Source of the DNA: a virus
IMG/VR virus record: IMGVR_UViG_3300028840_002702
Coordinates: 1 to 64,000 of that record
Direction: 5' to 3' (one strand)
DNA: 64,000 nucleotides
Shown here: positions 44,126-52,971 of the stretch, piece after piece
Layout: each line of letters opens with the position of its first letter
How positions within the stretch are numbered: position 1 is the first letter of the stretch
Made by a program: the position numbers and the translations under genes
Notes under the pieces: generated by a model
The model's database searches: none
What the model was told of the DNA's origin: nothing
What the model saw: the letters and a program-made list of their open reading frames with translations, nothing else

Positions 44126-44128
44126 ATA
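44121..44128 (+). promoter_or_regulatory. T4-type late promoter octamer TATAAATA
   Basis: Exact TATAAATA on the plus strand, 17 bases before the ATG of the protein at 44146, with AAAGGAGA RBS between them. The only other intergenic plus-strand copy I found precedes the tandem capsid-targeting-like genes at 57453. Confidence 0.65.
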
Positions 44129-44145
44129 TCTTAAAGGAGATTTTT

Positions 44146-44535
44146 ATGAACAAATTTAATAAAAAATACGAAAAATTACTTCAAGAATATCGCTATCATT
44201 CTGATTATGCAAAACTTGGAACTGAAAACAGAGCAACTTTAGAAGTTGAAAATTTACCTGCAGGTTATGTTTGGGAATTACTTAATAAAGATAATTTTCA
44301 AGCTGTAACAAAACAAATTGGCGCCCCACCCTCAACAGATGATGGACAAGAAATTTTTGTTTTGAAAAAAGGTTCTGAATATAAAGTTGCTTTTATTGTT
44401 AATCCAAAAGATGGTACTCCTGTTCTTCTTTTCCATAAATATGGTACTAAAGGATTAGAAAAACATGCAGAAGCATTAGATATAACTTTTGATGATATTG
44501 GAGCCGGTGATTGGCGAGAGTATATTCAAAAATAA
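44146..44535 (+). CDS. putative capsid-internal protein with targeting-like N-terminus, 129 aa
   Basis: N-terminus MNKFNKKYEKLLQEYRYHSD matches the opening of three later proteins (MNKFTNKY..LLEAF, MNKFNNKY..LIEAF) up to the point where T4 gp21 protease would cut after (L/I)xE. The rest is a compact alpha/beta protein (YKVAFIVNPKDGTPVLLFHK) without a known motif. Preceded by a late promoter and a strong RBS (AAAGGAGA), unlike most plus-strand neighbours. Suggests a late-made protein carried in the head. The residue after the putative cut is Tyr, not Ala. Confidence 0.5.
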   Translation: MNKFNKKYEKLLQEYRYHSDYAKLGTENRATLEVENLPAGYVWELLNKDNFQAVTKQIGAPPSTDDGQEIFVLKKGSEYKVAFIVNPKDGTPVLLFHKYGTKGLEKHAEALDITFDDIGAGDWREYIQK

Positions 44536-44551
44536 TTTCTATCAAATTTAT

Positions 44552-44590
44552 AAATCAAAGTATATTTCTTAGTATACTTTGATTTTTTCT
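44552..44590 (+). terminator. Rho-independent terminator overlapping an early promoter
   Basis: Perfect 13 bp stem: AAATCAAAGTATA (44552-44564), 8-base loop, TATACTTTGATTT (44573-44585), then TTT C T. It ends the late-type gene at 44146. Its 3' arm contains the GTATACTTTG element of the promoter at 44572-44600, so one sequence both stops and restarts transcription. Confidence 0.75.
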
Positions 44591-44600
44591 TGTTTATATA
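44572..44600 (+). promoter_or_regulatory. early-type promoter of the DNA polymerase gene (GTATAC, 17 nt, TATATA)
   Basis: GTATAC at 44572-44577 followed by TTTG, 17 bases, TATATA at 44595-44600. The -35 element lies inside the terminator's 3' arm. A 49-base leader with GAGGAG RBS leads to the polymerase ATG at 44650. Confidence 0.6.
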
Positions 44601-44649
44601 TCTATATCTGAAACGAAAGACGGTAATACCGCAACACGAGGAGAAATTA

Positions 44650-47319
44650 ATGTACAGAAATGTAGTGTACCGTGTCGGTCCTGACACTGGTTGGAAAGGT
44701 GAAATTACGCTTTACACCTGGGATGAAGATGGAATTCCCGAAGAAAGAGTTTACCCCCACAAATCAAGACTTTATTACGAACGCCCAAATGGACATTATA
44801 AATCCATGTATGGCACTCTACTCGAAAAGAAAGAATTTGATTCTATTATTGAAAGATCTCGATGGATAAAAAATAATCCTGGTATTAAAATCTTTGAATG
44901 TTTTCATCCCGAACGTGAATTTCTAATTGATTACTTTGATGGTGAACAAGAAAAAGATGATTTTGCAAAACACGAACTTCGTACACATATTATCGATATT
45001 GAAATAGCGGTTGAAGAAGAATTCCCGCTACCAAGTAATCCAATTTATCCAATTAATGTACTTACTGTGTATGACAATTATCTTGATGAATATCATACAT
45101 GGATCTTTAAACATAAAAAATGGTGTAAGCCAGATACAGACTTTACAATAATCCCAGATGATATTGATAAAAGCGTTGAAATTCCTACAAACGTTGAATT
45201 ACATGTATTTGATGATGAAATGGAAATGTATATGGACTTTCTTCGTTGGTTCAAACATAATAGACCAGATGTTTTAACTGGTTGGAATGTAGAAGACTTT
45301 GATATTCCATATCTTGTTGAACGTATTGAAGTATTTCTTGGTGAAACTGTTGAACTATTATCTCCTGTCGGTACTATTAAGAAAGAAATGCGCGAACAAC
45401 GTGGGTTTGATTCTCGTAAACTCTATTCTTATAAAGTTAAAGGTATTTCTACGTTAGACTATTTACCAATTTATCGTTTTAAATTCGGCGCTAATCTTCC
45501 ATCATATAAATTAGAAAATGTAGCTATGGAAGAACTTGGATATGGTAAAATTAGTTATGAAGGATCATTTAAGCAGTTCTATCGTAATCATTTTGTAAAA
45601 TTTGTATATTACAATATTATTGACGTAAAAGTAGTTAAGGATTTAGATACAAAACTTAAATATATAGCTCTTGCTCGTAACATTTGTAATATTGGTTTAA
45701 GTGAATATGAATCAATCTTTAGATCTTCACCAGCTATTATCGGTGCTCTTTGTCTTCAAGCACATCAAATGGACGTAAAAATTATGACAAACGCTGGTGT
45801 TGAACCAGTTGAAGCTAGTTTTACAGGTGCGTTTGTGTTTGATGTTAAACGTGGTATTTATCATGGTGGAACAAGTTCATTAGACTTAAATTCGCTATAT
45901 CCAAACTTGATGATTAACTTAAATATTAGTCCTGAGACTAAAATAGGTAAGATAATTTATCGAGATGATGATGAAATTATGATTAAATTTCAAAATGGAT
46001 CTATCAAAAAGATGCATCCATCGAAATTAGAAGAACTTCGTGGTAAAGTTACAATATCTCCAAATGGTGTCTTATACATTAATCCGAAGAAAAAGGTTGG
46101 ATTAATGCCAGCATTCCTTGAACGTCTTTATAAGAAACGTAAAGAAGTTCAAGCTCGAGATAAAGTTGTACAAGATAAAATCGAGAAAATTAAAGCCAAA
46201 CTTAAAGAACTTTCTAAAGAAAAAGTTGATATTGTTAAACCAAAATTAGCTGAGCTTGAAACATTGCATCAAAATCTAAATAATAGACAACATGCTTATA
46301 AAATCTTTCTTAATTCTATTTATGGTCAGCTTGGTAACCGTTACTTCCCACTATTTGATCTTGATAATGCTGAAGCTGTTACACTCTCAGGACAAAAAGT
46401 AATTAAAGAATCTGCACGTTTTCTACAAACATATTTTCAAAAGAAATACAAGCTTTCAGATTATGAAGCACCGCTTGCTGGTGATACTGACTCATTATAT
46501 TTTGATTGTTCACCAACAACACAAGCAGTACTTGGCCATCTTCCTGAAAAATGGGATGACGAAATGATTCAACGAGTTTGTGACGAGCTTGATAAAGATC
46601 TTGTGAAAAAGATTAATGCCAATTGTGGTAGAATTACTGAACAAGAGTTTATGTCTCCGTTAAAAAATATTGTATTTAAACGTGAAACATTCTGTACTGA
46701 AGCAATGTTCCTTGCTAAGAAACGTAATATTCTACATGTTCGTAACGATGAAGGTATTCCAGTAGATAAATGGAAATGTACTGGTGTTGATATTAAACGT
46801 AATGAACTTCCTGGAAAAATCAAAGATTCATTAAAGCATATTATGTTTACTTCTCTTGTTGATAGATGGACAGCTGGTGATTATGCTGGTGAAATCAAAG
46901 AAGTTTGGCATAAATTTAATGAATTGACAGCTGATGATATTGCTTTTAATAAAGGTTATACAACTGAAAAGAAATCTAATGGATTTTTGAAAGCTGAAAA
47001 AGGATCTCTAATACATGCTAGAGGTGCAATCTATCATAATCATATTATCGAAAATTTGAAACTTGAAGATCAATACGATAAAATTCAAGTTGGAGATAAA
47101 ATTAGATTTGCACGAGTATTAAAAACTAATGTGTATGGTATAGATGTTATCGCTTGGAAAGACGAATGGCCACCAGAATTTGATGAAATTTTTACTATTG
47201 ATTATCAAATGATGTTTGAAAAAGTTGTTCTCGCTCCTCTTAAAAGGATTATTGAAATCAACAATTGGTCAAGAATGCACCCAGCAAACGAAGTAGAAAC
47301 AGATATAATGAATTTGTAA
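44650..47319 (+). CDS. 43: family B DNA polymerase, gp43-like, 889 aa
   Basis: Start at 44650 follows GAGGAG by 7 bases; the longer reading from 44590 includes promoter sequence and is rejected. Exonuclease motifs IIDIEIAVEE (~114-123) and LTGWNVEDFDIPYL (~208); polymerase motifs SLDLNSLYPNLM (~412), FLNSIYGQLGN (~553) and GDTDSLYFD (~611). T4 gp43 is 898 residues. Includes a long Lys-rich fingers region (KEVQARDKVVQDKIEKIKAK). Replicative polymerase with proofreading. Confidence 0.9.
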   Translation: MYRNVVYRVGPDTGWKGEITLYTWDEDGIPEERVYPHKSRLYYERPNGHYKSMYGTLLEKKEFDSIIERSRWIKNNPGIKIFECFHPEREFLIDYFDGEQEKDDFAKHELRTHIIDIEIAVEEEFPLPSNPIYPINVLTVYDNYLDEYHTWIFKHKKWCKPDTDFTIIPDDIDKSVEIPTNVELHVFDDEMEMYMDFLRWFKHNRPDVLTGWNVEDFDIPYLVERIEVFLGETVELLSPVGTIKKEMREQRGFDSRKLYSYKVKGISTLDYLPIYRFKFGANLPSYKLENVAMEELGYGKISYEGSFKQFYRNHFVKFVYYNIIDVKVVKDLDTKLKYIALARNICNIGLSEYESIFRSSPAIIGALCLQAHQMDVKIMTNAGVEPVEASFTGAFVFDVKRGIYHGGTSSLDLNSLYPNLMINLNISPETKIGKIIYRDDDEIMIKFQNGSIKKMHPSKLEELRGKVTISPNGVLYINPKKKVGLMPAFLERLYKKRKEVQARDKVVQDKIEKIKAKLKELSKEKVDIVKPKLAELETLHQNLNNRQHAYKIFLNSIYGQLGNRYFPLFDLDNAEAVTLSGQKVIKESARFLQTYFQKKYKLSDYEAPLAGDTDSLYFDCSPTTQAVLGHLPEKWDDEMIQRVCDELDKDLVKKINANCGRITEQEFMSPLKNIVFKRETFCTEAMFLAKKRNILHVRNDEGIPVDKWKCTGVDIKRNELPGKIKDSLKHIMFTSLVDRWTAGDYAGEIKEVWHKFNELTADDIAFNKGYTTEKKSNGFLKAEKGSLIHARGAIYHNHIIENLKLEDQYDKIQVGDKIRFARVLKTNVYGIDVIAWKDEWPPEFDEIFTIDYQMMFEKVVLAPLKRIIEINNWSRMHPANEVETDIMNL

Positions 47320-47348
47320 CTATACTTTGTTTAAATCTAGGTTATATT
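47320..47348 (+). promoter_or_regulatory. early-type promoter (CTATAC, 17 nt, TATATT)
   Basis: CTATAC at 47320-47325 followed by TTTG, 17 bases, TATATT at 47343-47348. Immediately follows the polymerase stop and precedes the gene at 47370 and the DNA-modification genes. Confidence 0.55.
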
Positions 47349-47369
47349 ATTAAATAAGGTCATGCATTA

Positions 47370-47702
47370 ATGAATATAGGTGAATTGAAGGAGATGATCT
47401 GGTCAATTATCGACGTACATATTGGAGGGATTCCAGTTACGGAGAAAATTTACATAGACATCAGTAACAACTATTTGCAAGAAGATGAACTAGGATTCTG
47501 TGAAACAACTGATGATTTTAAATCAGCATTCATAACATTTAATGAATTAGAACTTAATTGTATGGATGATTCAGAACAAATTGACGTTATATGTCATGAA
47601 ATAGCTCATTTAATTTGTGAAGATAAAGAAGAATTTGAAGAACATGATCAACTATGGCAGAATGTTGTAGTTGCACTTGGTGGAATGCCAAATTATTATT
47701 GA
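47370..47702 (+). CDS. SprT-like zinc metallopeptidase-fold protein, 110 aa
   Basis: Contains HEIAHLIC (HExxH, residues ~71-75) with a downstream EEHDQLWQN, the spacing seen in SprT/Spartan-like single-domain zincins, where a second His completes the zinc site. Short for the family; the DNA-binding tail is missing. Target unknown. It begins the transcript that carries the putative DNA-modification genes. Confidence 0.65.
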   Translation: MNIGELKEMIWSIIDVHIGGIPVTEKIYIDISNNYLQEDELGFCETTDDFKSAFITFNELELNCMDDSEQIDVICHEIAHLICEDKEEFEEHDQLWQNVVVALGGMPNYY

Positions 47703-47712
47703 GAGTTAAATA

Positions 47713-48915
47713 ATGAAAATCTGTTGTATTGAATATAATTTTGATGCATTTAATGGTGGTGCAGCCACCTTTACCCGAGAGACAGTCAAACTATTTAATA
47801 AGTATTCTGATACGTTTGATGTAGATATTGTACAGTACGATCCAATTGAAAAGAAGTGTGAAGTACTTGAAGTTAAACATATTGATGACGTTGATATAGA
47901 ATCTTACGATATTGTAATGCATGGATGTGTAAACTGTGTTAATCGTGAGAATGACGAAATTCTTGATCTGTTAGTTAGCTTGAAGAATCCTCGTACTGTA
48001 TTCTTTGAACATGACCGTTATCCTGTACAACGTGTATTTTGGCATCAAAAGAAAAAAGCACGTACTGCAATGGCATGTGATTATATTATTACATGTCATC
48101 CTTTTATGTATAAAGAATTTGTTGAAGATAAAAGTAGAATCTTAGAATATAATACTTGGTTGAACTATAGAGATGTAACTGATGTTACTGAAGTTAAACC
48201 TTTTAATGAGCGCGAAATTGATGTTCTTTATCAAGCTCGTATTGCTCCCAAGAAAGGTTCTGATGGATATCTTGAATTTGCAACAACAACTAAAGAACTT
48301 GGTCTTTATGAAAATTATATGATGTATGGATTTACTGGAATGCCAGCAGAAATTTCTTGTAAAAAACATCCATCAGTATTTACTCGAATTCATAAAGATC
48401 CAAATAAACTGGTTTATAATACTCCAAAATCATTTATTGAACTTAATAAATTTGTTACCACAAATGAAGGTGTCTTAGATAATTTCAATAATGCTAAAAT
48501 TACTTGGGCAGCTTATAAACTTGGTAAACAAAGTAAAGATGTAAATGTTAAAATGCATAAAGGATGGGAAGGTGCTCAGCTCGAAGCTTTGGCTGCTGGA
48601 ACTATTCTTATCTGTAATGGTTTACAACGTGATCTTGAAATCTGCGGTAAACGTCTCGAAGAATATGGTTGTTTTTTCTTTATCGACGATAACCAAATGG
48701 AGCCGCTAATTGAAGAAGTTAAGAATGCTAATCTTGAAGAAATGTATCAGAAGTTAATGGAATTTAGAAAGATTCTATTTAATGATAAGAATTTCGTTCA
48801 AGGTTGGGCTGATGTTTTAATTCCGATTTATAAAGGTGAAAAGAAAGAAACTTTTATAATTGAAGCAAGCACTTTTAAGGAATATAAAGAAAATAACAGT
48901 ACAAGAACTAATTAA
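47713..48915 (+). CDS. GT-B glycosyltransferase resembling T4 DNA alpha-glucosyltransferase (AGT), 400 aa
   Basis: Order of features parallels T4 AGT: a start like MKICCIEYNFDAFNGGAAT with a glycine loop, TVFFEHDRYPVQRVF (AGT has VVVYQHDHS at this place), ADYIITCHP-type segment, YQARIAPKKGSDGYLEFA (AGT: IGRTTTWKGFYQMFDF), and a donor-site AQLEALAAGTILI (AGT: THLELGACGTIPVF). Length equals T4 AGT (400 aa). Next to a C5-methyltransferase-like gene and a BGT-like gene, so DNA is a plausible acceptor. It could instead be an ordinary GT4 enzyme; the comparison is by eye. Confidence 0.5.
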   Translation: MKICCIEYNFDAFNGGAATFTRETVKLFNKYSDTFDVDIVQYDPIEKKCEVLEVKHIDDVDIESYDIVMHGCVNCVNRENDEILDLLVSLKNPRTVFFEHDRYPVQRVFWHQKKKARTAMACDYIITCHPFMYKEFVEDKSRILEYNTWLNYRDVTDVTEVKPFNEREIDVLYQARIAPKKGSDGYLEFATTTKELGLYENYMMYGFTGMPAEISCKKHPSVFTRIHKDPNKLVYNTPKSFIELNKFVTTNEGVLDNFNNAKITWAAYKLGKQSKDVNVKMHKGWEGAQLEALAAGTILICNGLQRDLEICGKRLEEYGCFFFIDDNQMEPLIEEVKNANLEEMYQKLMEFRKILFNDKNFVQGWADVLIPIYKGEKKETFIIEASTFKEYKENNSTRTN

Positions 48916-48937
48916 CATTTTAATAATTGAGGACTAA

Positions 48938-50224
48938 ATGAAAAAACATAAAGCTATCGCATATGCGATTTTTACCGGATCAAATTATATCGGCTGTATG
49001 AATACGGGTCGTTTTGAACAAGACACAATTCTTGAAAATTCTGATGCATGTTTAGAAGGAAATTCGATGCATCTCGCTGGGTGTACTGCAAATTTAAAAA
49101 TTGTCAAACCTAGTGAATGGAAAGAAGAAAATTATTTAGAAAATCATCCAAGTTGTGGTTGTGATTATTTCTATGCTAATCCAAATTGTAGTGGATTAAG
49201 TCGAATTAATCGTAATGCTAATGCAGATCATTACAGAAATTTTTCTCTAAATGAATCTGTTGATATTATTGACAAGCTTGGTCCAAAAACTTTCTTTATT
49301 GAAAATGCTCCAACACTAAGTAGTCAAACTGGCTGGCCTATTCTTACTCGAATGGCAGAAGTACTTGGCGAAAATTACACATTCAATGTAACTCGTGATT
49401 ATGGAAAATTTCACAATGTTCCAATGGGAAGACATCGTACTTTGGTAACTGGTTATCGCCGTGATGTTTTTGATAATAAAACTTTCAAACTTCCACATAA
49501 AGTTGTAACAACTAAAAAACTACTTGAAGAAGTTGGTTCAGATTTGATGCCACAAGATGTAGGTGTATTTAATTACGAACCATTTACTCATGATATGATT
49601 CAAATTGTTGAACAAAATTTCGAGATCTTTCAAGAAATTATTGAGAAGTATCAAAAGAAATTTACTATACTTTCTATTATTCTTTCAACTCATCCTCGTA
49701 ATATCAATAAAGCGTTGGAAGAATCTTATGACTGGGATACAATCATAAGAAAAACTAAGATGGAAAATGACAAGCATAAAGATAGTATTATTCGAGACAT
49801 TGATCGTAAGATTGTGAAACTCGCTGGAGGCGGGGGTGTCTGGGATAAGAGTCCAACACTGATTCATAAAGATGTTCAAATGGGAATTAGTCTGACTGCT
49901 ATGGCAATTATGTATAATTACGAAGAACGTCGTTTGTTTAATATCCGCGAATACGCAAACATGATGGGATATCCAAATGATTTCGTATTCAAACCTGGTG
50001 TTACAATTGGACATATTGCACAGGGTGTTCCAGCGAATTTTGCACAATATGTTCATGAACATATCGCTAACGTTCTTGATAATCCTCAAGGTAATGTTGA
50101 ATCAGTTGATGCTGATGCGGTTGTTCAATTGAATAATGCTAAAGAAGCAAGAACTGCAGCGGTTGATCTTGAAAGATTTAAAATACTCGGAAATATTAAC
50201 TCAGCATTTGTAAAAGGAGAATAA
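48938..50224 (+). CDS. C5-cytosine DNA methyltransferase-like protein with variant PNC motif, 428 aa
   Basis: Expected C5-methyltransferase order is visible: FTGSNYIGCMNTG (motif I-like), YFYANPNCSGLSRINR (motif IV, catalytic Cys84 but PNC rather than PPC), FFIENAPTL (motif VI, Glu122-Asn123), GRHRTLVTGYRRDV (motif VIII-like), REYANMMGYPNDFVF and IAQGVPANFAQYV (motifs IX-X). The region between VIII and X holds a long helical insert that may be the target-recognition domain. The Pro-to-Asn change beside Cys84 is unusual. It lies between the AGT-like and BGT-like genes. Confidence 0.65.
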   Translation: MKKHKAIAYAIFTGSNYIGCMNTGRFEQDTILENSDACLEGNSMHLAGCTANLKIVKPSEWKEENYLENHPSCGCDYFYANPNCSGLSRINRNANADHYRNFSLNESVDIIDKLGPKTFFIENAPTLSSQTGWPILTRMAEVLGENYTFNVTRDYGKFHNVPMGRHRTLVTGYRRDVFDNKTFKLPHKVVTTKKLLEEVGSDLMPQDVGVFNYEPFTHDMIQIVEQNFEIFQEIIEKYQKKFTILSIILSTHPRNINKALEESYDWDTIIRKTKMENDKHKDSIIRDIDRKIVKLAGGGGVWDKSPTLIHKDVQMGISLTAMAIMYNYEERRLFNIREYANMMGYPNDFVFKPGVTIGHIAQGVPANFAQYVHEHIANVLDNPQGNVESVDADAVVQLNNAKEARTAAVDLERFKILGNINSAFVKGE

Positions 50225-50227
50225 CAG

Positions 50228-51517
50228 TTGAAAAAGATCTGTGTATTTAAAGTTGGTAAAAGTCCAAAGTTTTTCTGCAATGTAGATGTCAATGATCATC
50301 AATCGCGTATGATGGGTGACTGGGAGTTAGTCGAACTTATTCGACTACTCTCAAATGAACATCCTGATGATCAAATTTATATTGTAGGACGAGCAAGACC
50401 TCAAAAGGGTTTTGATTTTAATGAACAATTCCCAAATGGTAATGTAAAGTATCTTCGTTTTGATAAAGATAAAGAAGATACTTCATTTGAGGCTGCACAA
50501 TTCTATACTTCACATCCAGAGCTTGAAACAGTTGATGAATTCCATTATCTTATGGGTCCACATGCCAGATATAATGGAAATATGAAACTCTGGGATGACG
50601 AAAAGGATAAACCAGTAAAAAGTATGATGTGTTTTGAAAATTATGTAGCTCCTCTACATGCTTTAATGAACGCACATCCAAAAGCTGCCCATTTTCCATA
50701 CATTTCTGACCGTCGATATGTATTTATTGGCCGAGATTTGGTTACACAGCCCAAAATTATGCTTGCACAGAACGTCAAACCGTTCGAATTGGAGAATATT
50801 ACCTTCAATAAAGCTGATGAAACGTCAAAACAGGGTTCTCAAGGGCCTAAAAAGTACACAATGGTACCATTTAGGTTCGATACATTGGTACTTTATGGTA
50901 AAAATAGGGACGAAATGACCCAAAATATGGTAAATTGGGAGTCCAGACCGTACGAAATATCAGTTGTAGCCAATCAAGTGGCCCCAAATATGGAAGGAAG
51001 TAGGTTCCAGGAGATCAAAAAGAACGTTCTGGACGTATATCCGGCCGAAAAAGTGGGTATAATTGGTCAGTGGAAGATAAAAGAAGTGGTAGAAGACCAT
51101 ATAGATTACGTTCATGAGGGTAGAACTGATGGTTGGGGTACTGATTATTACGAAGAAATGAAGAAATTTAAGTATTCTATCATATTCTTTAACTGGAGAG
51201 ACTGTTCTACTAAGACATCTAGAGCTCAAATTAAGGATAATTGGATAACACCTAAGGTTTATGAAACAATGCTGCTTGGATGTGGTACTTTTATCCATGT
51301 AGAAGACCCTGAAATGCGTAAATGGTTCATTCCATACCTTGGAGATAAACTACTTTTCAGCACACCTGAAGAGTTGAAGCATAAAATTGATACTTTTACT
51401 AAACAAGATATCATTGATGCTCAATTAGAAGTACTAAAACAGTCATATTTTGATGGTTCTTACTTCAAAAAATTTATTGATAACGTAAGAAGTAAAATTT
51501 ATGGCAATAGTAAATAA
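50228..51517 (+). CDS. glycosyltransferase resembling T4 DNA beta-glucosyltransferase (BGT), 429 aa, TTG start
   Basis: Starts with TTG at 50228, with AAGGAGA about 8 bases before it. C-terminal donor domain contains KDNWITPKVYETMLLGCGTF (20 residues), then IHVEDPEMRKWF, LLFSTPEELKHKIDTF, and a final YFKKFIDNVRSKI; T4 BGT has the parallel DNFITLRVWETM, then a TPKHR-type stretch, FYVNNRAELIDRV and FKKAIDL. The N-terminal ~200 residues are longer than in T4 BGT (351 aa). Located beside a C5-methyltransferase-like gene and within 4 kb of a dCMP-hydroxymethylase-like gene, which supports a DNA acceptor. Assignment by eye. Confidence 0.5.
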   Translation: MKKICVFKVGKSPKFFCNVDVNDHQSRMMGDWELVELIRLLSNEHPDDQIYIVGRARPQKGFDFNEQFPNGNVKYLRFDKDKEDTSFEAAQFYTSHPELETVDEFHYLMGPHARYNGNMKLWDDEKDKPVKSMMCFENYVAPLHALMNAHPKAAHFPYISDRRYVFIGRDLVTQPKIMLAQNVKPFELENITFNKADETSKQGSQGPKKYTMVPFRFDTLVLYGKNRDEMTQNMVNWESRPYEISVVANQVAPNMEGSRFQEIKKNVLDVYPAEKVGIIGQWKIKEVVEDHIDYVHEGRTDGWGTDYYEEMKKFKYSIIFFNWRDCSTKTSRAQIKDNWITPKVYETMLLGCGTFIHVEDPEMRKWFIPYLGDKLLFSTPEELKHKIDTFTKQDIIDAQLEVLKQSYFDGSYFKKFIDNVRSKIYGNSK

Positions 51518-51884
51518 ACAATTTGAAGATTTTGTAGCATATGATCCACACCAACTAATAAATTGCGGTCATAACTGGCTACCAGAGAAAAGTAATATGT
51601 ATAAAGTAAACGATGTAATTAAATTTTCTAATACACAATTGGTTCATCCAGATATCATTAATAAAAAGTTTCTAATAACTGAACGATTAGTAGCTCATGT
51701 ATCAATGATTTCTTTAGATGAAGATGAAATTGCACTTAATATCGACTATCAAACTGTTCAAGATTTAGGTGGAGCAAAAATTGGATATCGTAGACAGAAA
51801 GCTGTTGGATTCTGGGCAAGTCTACGTAAAGATCCTGAATATGAAATTATTAATCTTGCAAATGAGAAAAATATAGATGGCTAA
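51501..51884 (+). CDS. hypothetical protein, 127 aa
   Basis: Not recognised. Overlaps the preceding gene by 17 bases. Beta-rich, with MYKVNDVIKFSNTQLVHPDI, LVAHVSMISLDEDEIALNID and a C-terminal YRRQKAVGFWASLRKDPEYE. No metal or membrane motif. Confidence 0.45.
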   Translation: MAIVNKQFEDFVAYDPHQLINCGHNWLPEKSNMYKVNDVIKFSNTQLVHPDIINKKFLITERLVAHVSMISLDEDEIALNIDYQTVQDLGGAKIGYRRQKAVGFWASLRKDPEYEIINLANEKNIDG

Positions 51885-52083
51885 TTTTGAAAATATCTCA
51901 AATGGAAAACACGGTGAAAATTCAAACGCATTTTGTGAACATTGTTATACACTTGAAAAGGGTATTGAATTATATATGGACGGATGTACTTGGTGTAGAG
52001 CTTGTATGATTGCAAATGGTTGGACTGATGAAAAACTTAATGATATGAGAGATAATGGTACTGAATATGACGATACAATCTGA
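51877..52083 (+). CDS. small zinc-finger-like protein, 68 aa
   Basis: Two CxxC pairs: FCEHCYTLEKGIELYMDGC and TWCRACMIANGW, spaced as in small zinc ribbons, followed by an acidic tail (MRDNGTEYDDTI). Overlaps neighbours at both ends. Could bind nucleic acid or a protein partner; function unknown. Confidence 0.5.
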   Translation: MANFENISNGKHGENSNAFCEHCYTLEKGIELYMDGCTWCRACMIANGWTDEKLNDMRDNGTEYDDTI

Positions 52084-52324
52084 ACCAGAACATCATAAAC
52101 GTTATAGAGTAGCATGGGAGGCTCATAGAGATCCCGATACACCAAAATCTTGCTTAAAAGATATTGAAAATGAAATGGATAATGCTCAGAATGATTTTAA
52201 GTGGGATGAATTTCAAGAATTCAAACAAACACTTCCAGGTTATATAGAACATTGGGAAAAAATGAAAAATGATCTTGATAAAAAATTGCTTGATATTATT
52301 GACAAAGAGATAAAAGATAAATAA
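52055..52324 (+). CDS. hypothetical helical protein, 89 aa (or 85 aa from 52067)
   Basis: Charged, mostly helical (KDIENEMDNAQNDFKWDEFQ, then HWEKMKNDLDKKLLDIIDKE). Two starts are possible: 52055, with GAGA about 7 bases upstream, or 52067, which reduces overlap with the previous gene. Its stop abuts the ThyX start (TAATG). Not recognised. Confidence 0.45.
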   Translation: MVLNMTIQSEPEHHKRYRVAWEAHRDPDTPKSCLKDIENEMDNAQNDFKWDEFQEFKQTLPGYIEHWEKMKNDLDKKLLDIIDKEIKDK

Positions 52325-52941
52325 TGAAAAATACTATTGAACTTTTAGGAATTTATGGATCAGATTTAACACATGCACAATCGGCATGGACTTCAACTGA
52401 ACGTGAATTAGATCAAAAGAAATTAAATCGTGTACCACAACTATTAAAATATCTAGCTGAAAATAAACATGAAACTCCATTTGAGAAAAGTACATTACAT
52501 TTCTTGGTAACATCAGAAATTGCTTCTCATATTCACATGCTTAAACATCGAATTGGTGTTTCTATTAATGCTGAATCTGCTCGTTATAAAGAATTAAATG
52601 ATGACAAATACTATATTCCTGACGATTGGCCAGAATTTCTACGTAAAGATTATATCAATTATATGGAAAAAGCATTTGAAAAATATCATGAAGTTTTAGC
52701 TCATTTAGAAATAATTGGATTTGATAGAAAACGTGCTAAAGAATCTGCTAGATTTTATCTTCCATACGCTAATCAAATCAAATGTGATATAACATTTAAC
52801 TTTCGATCATTTGTTCACTTTCAACGTCTTAGAAATGATGAACATGCTCAATTAGAAATTAGAGAAATTGCGCAACAGATGCTTAAGTTAGTTAAAGATC
52901 ATGGTGATTTTTTCCATACAATTAATGCGTTTAACTTGTAG
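52324..52941 (+). CDS. thyX: flavin-dependent thymidylate synthase ThyX, 205 aa
   Basis: Carries the ThyX signature in the form KHRIGVSINAESARY (consensus RHRxxSxNxxSxRY) at ~74-88, with ETPFEKSTLHFLVTSEIASH before and FNFRSFVHFQRLRNDEHAQL (truncated) after. Makes dTMP from dUMP using methylenetetrahydrofolate, NADPH and FAD. The nearby ThyA-fold protein at 54441 looks specific for dCMP, which explains why the phage keeps ThyX for thymidylate. Confidence 0.85.
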   Translation: MKNTIELLGIYGSDLTHAQSAWTSTERELDQKKLNRVPQLLKYLAENKHETPFEKSTLHFLVTSEIASHIHMLKHRIGVSINAESARYKELNDDKYYIPDDWPEFLRKDYINYMEKAFEKYHEVLAHLEIIGFDRKRAKESARFYLPYANQIKCDITFNFRSFVHFQRLRNDEHAQLEIREIAQQMLKLVKDHGDFFHTINAFNL

Positions 52942-52971
52942 ATAAATAATGATTTTAGAGGAAACAGAATA

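Noticed and set aside
50960-51298. Minus-strand 112-codon frame opposite the BGT-like gene
   Set aside because: No RBS, unlikely composition, and completely inside a larger coding gene.
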